From assembly GCA_028820215.1 (NCBI GenBank), contig JAPPKD010000355.1, positions 1 to 5,898 of the forward strand: 5,898 bases of DNA. The letters run 5' to 3'. Each line of letters starts with the position of its first letter. Within the stretch, counting starts at the first letter, position 1. The notes beneath the pieces are model-generated. The model was not told where the DNA came from, did no database searches, and saw only the letters and a list, made by a program, of their open reading frames with translations. Positions 3,407-5,898 of this stretch are shown in pieces. The translations under genes and the position numbers were made by a program. This DNA comes from Spirochaetaceae bacterium (lineage in GTDB: Bacteria > Spirochaetota > Spirochaetia > SZUA-6 > Bin103).

Positions 3407-5898
3407 ATGTCCATGTCCCTTGAGCGATGGTGGTACGCGTGGCGGGTCCGGTTGCGAATGCTCCTCAACCGGGACCGCGTCGACCGCGAGTTGGACGACG
3501 AGCTGCGTCACCACGTCGCGCTCGAGACCGAGTCGCGGCGGGCGCAGGGGGTGCCACCGGCCGAAGCGCGCCGGCAGGCGCTGGCGACCATCGGGGGTTT
3601 CGAGTCGGCCCGCAACCATGTTCGCGAGGCGCGGTTCGGGGCCGCGCTCGAGCACGTGCTGCGCGACCTCCGCTACGTCCTGCGGGTGCTTCGCCGGAAC
3701 CCGGGCTTCACCGCCACGACGGTCCTGACCCTGATGCTCGCGATCAGCGCGACCATCGCCATCTTCACCATCGTCAACACGGTGCTGCTGCGGCCGCTGC
3801 CGTTTCCCGACGCGGAACGGCTGGTGACGCTCGCCTGGTCCGGGGACAGTGGCCGCAGTGGCGGGAGCGGCGGCCGCAGCCTCGGGCTCTCCGGCCCCCT
3901 CTACTTCCGCTATGCCGACGAGAGCCGCACCCTCGACGCCGTGTCGGCATACGAGGAACAGTCGGCGAACCTCACCGACCCCGACGATCCACAACGCGTG
4001 ACGGCGGCGCACGTCACGCCGGCGTTCTTCGACGTGTTGCGAACGCCGCCGCGCTTCGGCCGGGTCCTCACCGCCGCCGACGCGCAACCGGACGCGCCGC
4101 CGGTGGCGGTGCTCAGCGATGCGCTGTGGCGCGCGCGGTTCGGCGCCGACCCGGGCGCGGTGGGCCGGATCATCGACATTGACATGACGCGCACCGAGGT
4201 GGTCGGGGTGATGCCGCCGGCATTCGCGTTTCCCGGGCCGGAGACGGCGCTCTGGCGGCCGCTACGCATCGACCGGGAGACCACGCAACTGGGCAACTTC
4301 TTCTATCGGGGCGTGGCGCGCCTTGCGGACGGCGTCACGCCGGCACAGGGGCAGGCCGAGCTGCAGACGCTGGTGTCGAATCTGCTCGACGTCTTTCCGG
4401 ACCAGTATGCCGCGCCCTATCTCGCCGAGCGCGGCTTCCGGCCCCTGATCGTCCCGCTCCTCGAGACCGTCGTGGGCGACATCCGGGCGACGCTGTGGAT
4501 CCTGCTGAGCGCGGTCGGCATCCTGCTGCTGGTCGCTTGCATGAACGTCGCCAACCTGTTCCTCGTGCGCTCCGAGGCGCGCACCGGCGAGCTCGCGATC
4601 CGCTTCGCCCTGGGCGCCCGCCGCCGGGGGCTCGCGGGCTCGGTCATCCTCGAGAGCCTGCTGCTCGGCTTGGCCGGCGGCGCGGCGGCGCTGCCGCTCG
4701 CCCAGCTGGCGGTTCGGACGCTCGTGCTTGCCGCCCCCGGGGACCTGCCGCGGCTCCACGAGGTCTCGGTCGACGGCTCGGTGCTGCTCTTCGGGCTGGT
4801 CGTCTCGGTGGCGGCGGGCCTGCTCCTCGGCCTGCTGCCGGCGTGGCGCGCGAGCGCGGTGGGGGCGGCGATCAACCTGACGGCGGGCGCGCGCGGCTCC
4901 ACCGACGGCCGGGACCAGCAGCTTGCCCGCCGGGGCCTGGTGGTGGCGCAGATCTCCCTCGCGCTCACCCTGCTCGCCGGGGCGGGACTGGCGGTGCACT
5001 CGTTCCAGCGGCTGGCCGCGATCGAGCCGGGCTTCGAGCCGACCGGCGCGCTCACGTTCGAACTGACGCTTCCGGACCGCGGCTACCCGACCCCCGAATC
5101 GCGGCTGGCCTTCCACGGCCGGATGCTCGAGGGCCTGAACGGTCTGCCCGGTGTCTCCGGCGCGGCGGCGGCGACCCACATGCCCCTGTCCGGCTCCTGG
5201 CGGACATCGGACATGCACTTCGAAGGGTGGCTCGACGCGGACGGCGGGCGGCCCGTGCTCCCGTGGAAGCAGGTGTCGCCCGGCTACTTCAAGACGATGG
5301 GCATAGCGCTGCTCGCGGGTCGCGAGTTCGACCGCCTGGATGCCGAGAGGGCGCCGGTCGCCATCGTGTCGCGGTCGCTGGCGGAGACGTACTGGCCGGG
5401 AGAACCGGCGGTGGGCAAGGGCCTCCGACCGGGCGGACTGCCGATACCGCCCGGCGACGGGTTGTTCCGGGTCGTCGGGGTGGTGGAGGACGTGCACGAG
5501 ACCGCGCTCCACGAGGATCCGCCGGCGATGAGCTACTACCCGATGGCGTTCACAGGCCGCCTGGACGGAGACATGACCGCCGTCCAGCCGGCCATGCGCT
5601 ACGTGATCCGCGCCCCGAACGCGGCCGCGCTGACCGGCGGGGTCCGCGAGGTCGTGAACGATCTCGAACCCGGCCTCCCGATCACGGGCGTCGCCACCCT
5701 CGAGACCCTGGTCGCCGGCGCGCGCGCGCAGCGGGCGTTCGTCATGGTCCTGCTCATGGCGGCCGCCGCGTTCGCCCTCCTGCTGACGGTCGTCGGCCTC
5801 TACGGAGTCATCGCCTACATGGTGACCCGGCGGCGGCGTGAGTTCGCCGTGCGCATGGCGGTGGGGGCGCAGGCGGGCGACATCCGCCGGCTGGTGCT
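3407..5898 (+). CDS. ADOP-family FtsX/MacB-like permease with prefix domain (3' partial)
   Basis: The frame from ATG 3407 is open to the window edge: 830 complete codons and no stop. Aligning its end (M-A-V-G-A-Q-A-G-D-I-R-R-L-V-L) with the first permease suggests about 75 residues are missing, for a full length near 905. Residues 1-84 form the cytoplasmic helical prefix (D-R-E-L-D-D-E-L-R-H-H-V near 26-37, then P-P-A-E-A-R-R-Q-A-L). L-R-D-L-R-Y-V-L-R and N-P-G-F-T lead into TM1 (about 102-126), followed by L-L-R-P-L-P-F-P-D-A-E-R-L-V. A periplasmic MacB-like domain spans about 140-360. TM2-TM4 lie near 361-387, 411-437 and 458-478, with V-A-C-M-N-V-A-N-L-F in TM2 and E-L-A-I-R-F-A-L-G-A after it. 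TM5 is about 509-531, the second periplasmic domain about 532-775, and TM6 about 776-806. TM7-8 lie beyond the edge. No ATPase gene is visible beside it, as expected of orphan permeases. Oddities are a Gly/Ser-rich insert at about 145-163 and S-A-T-I-A-I-F in TM1 where the family usually has G-A-N-T-A-I-F. Substrate unknown. Confidence 0.92.
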   Translation, partial: MSMSLERWWYAWRVRLRMLLNRDRVDRELDDELRHHVALETESRRAQGVPPAEARRQALATIGGFESARNHVREARFGAALEHVLRDLRYVLRVLRRNPGFTATTVLTLMLAISATIAIFTIVNTVLLRPLPFPDAERLVTLAWSGDSGRSGGSGGRSLGLSGPLYFRYADESRTLDAVSAYEEQSANLTDPDDPQRVTAAHVTPAFFDVLRTPPRFGRVLTAADAQPDAPPVAVLSDALWRARFGADPGAVGRIIDIDMTRTEVVGVMPPAFAFPGPETALWRPLRIDRETTQLGNFFYRGVARLADGVTPAQGQAELQTLVSNLLDVFPDQYAAPYLAERGFRPLIVPLLETVVGDIRATLWILLSAVGILLLVACMNVANLFLVRSEARTGELAIRFALGARRRGLAGSVILESLLLGLAGGAAALPLAQLAVRTLVLAAPGDLPRLHEVSVDGSVLLFGLVVSVAAGLLLGLLPAWRASAVGAAINLTAGARGSTDGRDQQLARRGLVVAQISLALTLLAGAGLAVHSFQRLAAIEPGFEPTGALTFELTLPDRGYPTPESRLAFHGRMLEGLNGLPGVSGAAAATHMPLSGSWRTSDMHFEGWLDADGGRPVLPWKQVSPGYFKTMGIALLAGREFDRLDAERAPVAIVSRSLAETYWPGEPAVGKGLRPGGLPIPPGDGLFRVVGVVEDVHETALHEDPPAMSYYPMAFTGRLDGDMTAVQPAMRYVIRAPNAAALTGGVREVVNDLEPGLPITGVATLETLVAGARAQRAFVMVLLMAAAAFALLLTVVGLYGVIAYMVTRRRREFAVRMAVGAQAGDIRRLV

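Noticed and set aside
4262..5512. A 416-codon minus-strand open frame
   Set aside because: It is antisense to the second permease and its translation is Arg/Gln/Ala-rich with no motif, whereas the plus strand gives a full FtsX-like architecture.
4495..5841. A 448-codon plus-strand open frame within the second permease
   Set aside because: It is a shifted frame of the real gene, dominated by Arg, Gly, Ala and Pro with no domain. The permease frame is open throughout and carries the conserved motifs.

Overview
The window is very GC-rich DNA (about 70% by eye). It is dominated by two large, divergently transcribed membrane-protein genes of the FtsX/MacB-like permease superfamily. Each has the duplicated layout TM1 - extracytoplasmic domain - TM2-4 - TM5 - second extracytoplasmic domain - TM6-8. 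That layout, together with the missing ATPase, matches the 'acidobacterial duplicated orphan permease' (ADOP) family. High GC plus two ADOP paralogues side by side suggests Acidobacteriota, perhaps a high-GC lineage such as Vicinamibacteria. Other phyla also carry ADOP genes, so the assignment is an inference.

Layout. Positions 1-321 hold no convincing gene. They contain two short perfect inverted repeats and a short signal-peptide-like reading that I do not accept as a gene. Positions 322-2706 (minus strand) encode a complete 794-residue ADOP permease. Upstream of its start, 2707-2834 keeps a frame-broken, internally deleted remnant of the cytoplasmic prefix domain that such proteins normally carry. 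Positions 2835-3406 are a non-coding divergent control region with candidate -10 elements on both strands, a strong GC-rich hairpin pair and an 11-bp tandem direct repeat. Positions 3407-5898 (plus strand) encode a second ADOP permease with an intact prefix domain, cut by the window end. I reconstructed it by direct translation: it starts after a good Shine-Dalgarno and stays open for 830 codons.

No ATP-binding cassette gene, membrane-fusion protein, PadR-type regulator, RNA gene, mobile element or CRISPR array is visible. The two permeases share architecture but not a transcript. They are best read as members of a large paralogous family, whose cargo cannot be told from sequence.

I found no clear evidence of a new biological system. 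The most notable signals are the eroded prefix domain of the first permease, the perfect 12-bp hairpin that the erosion leaves in its probable 5' leader, and the structured elements in the divergent intergenic region.
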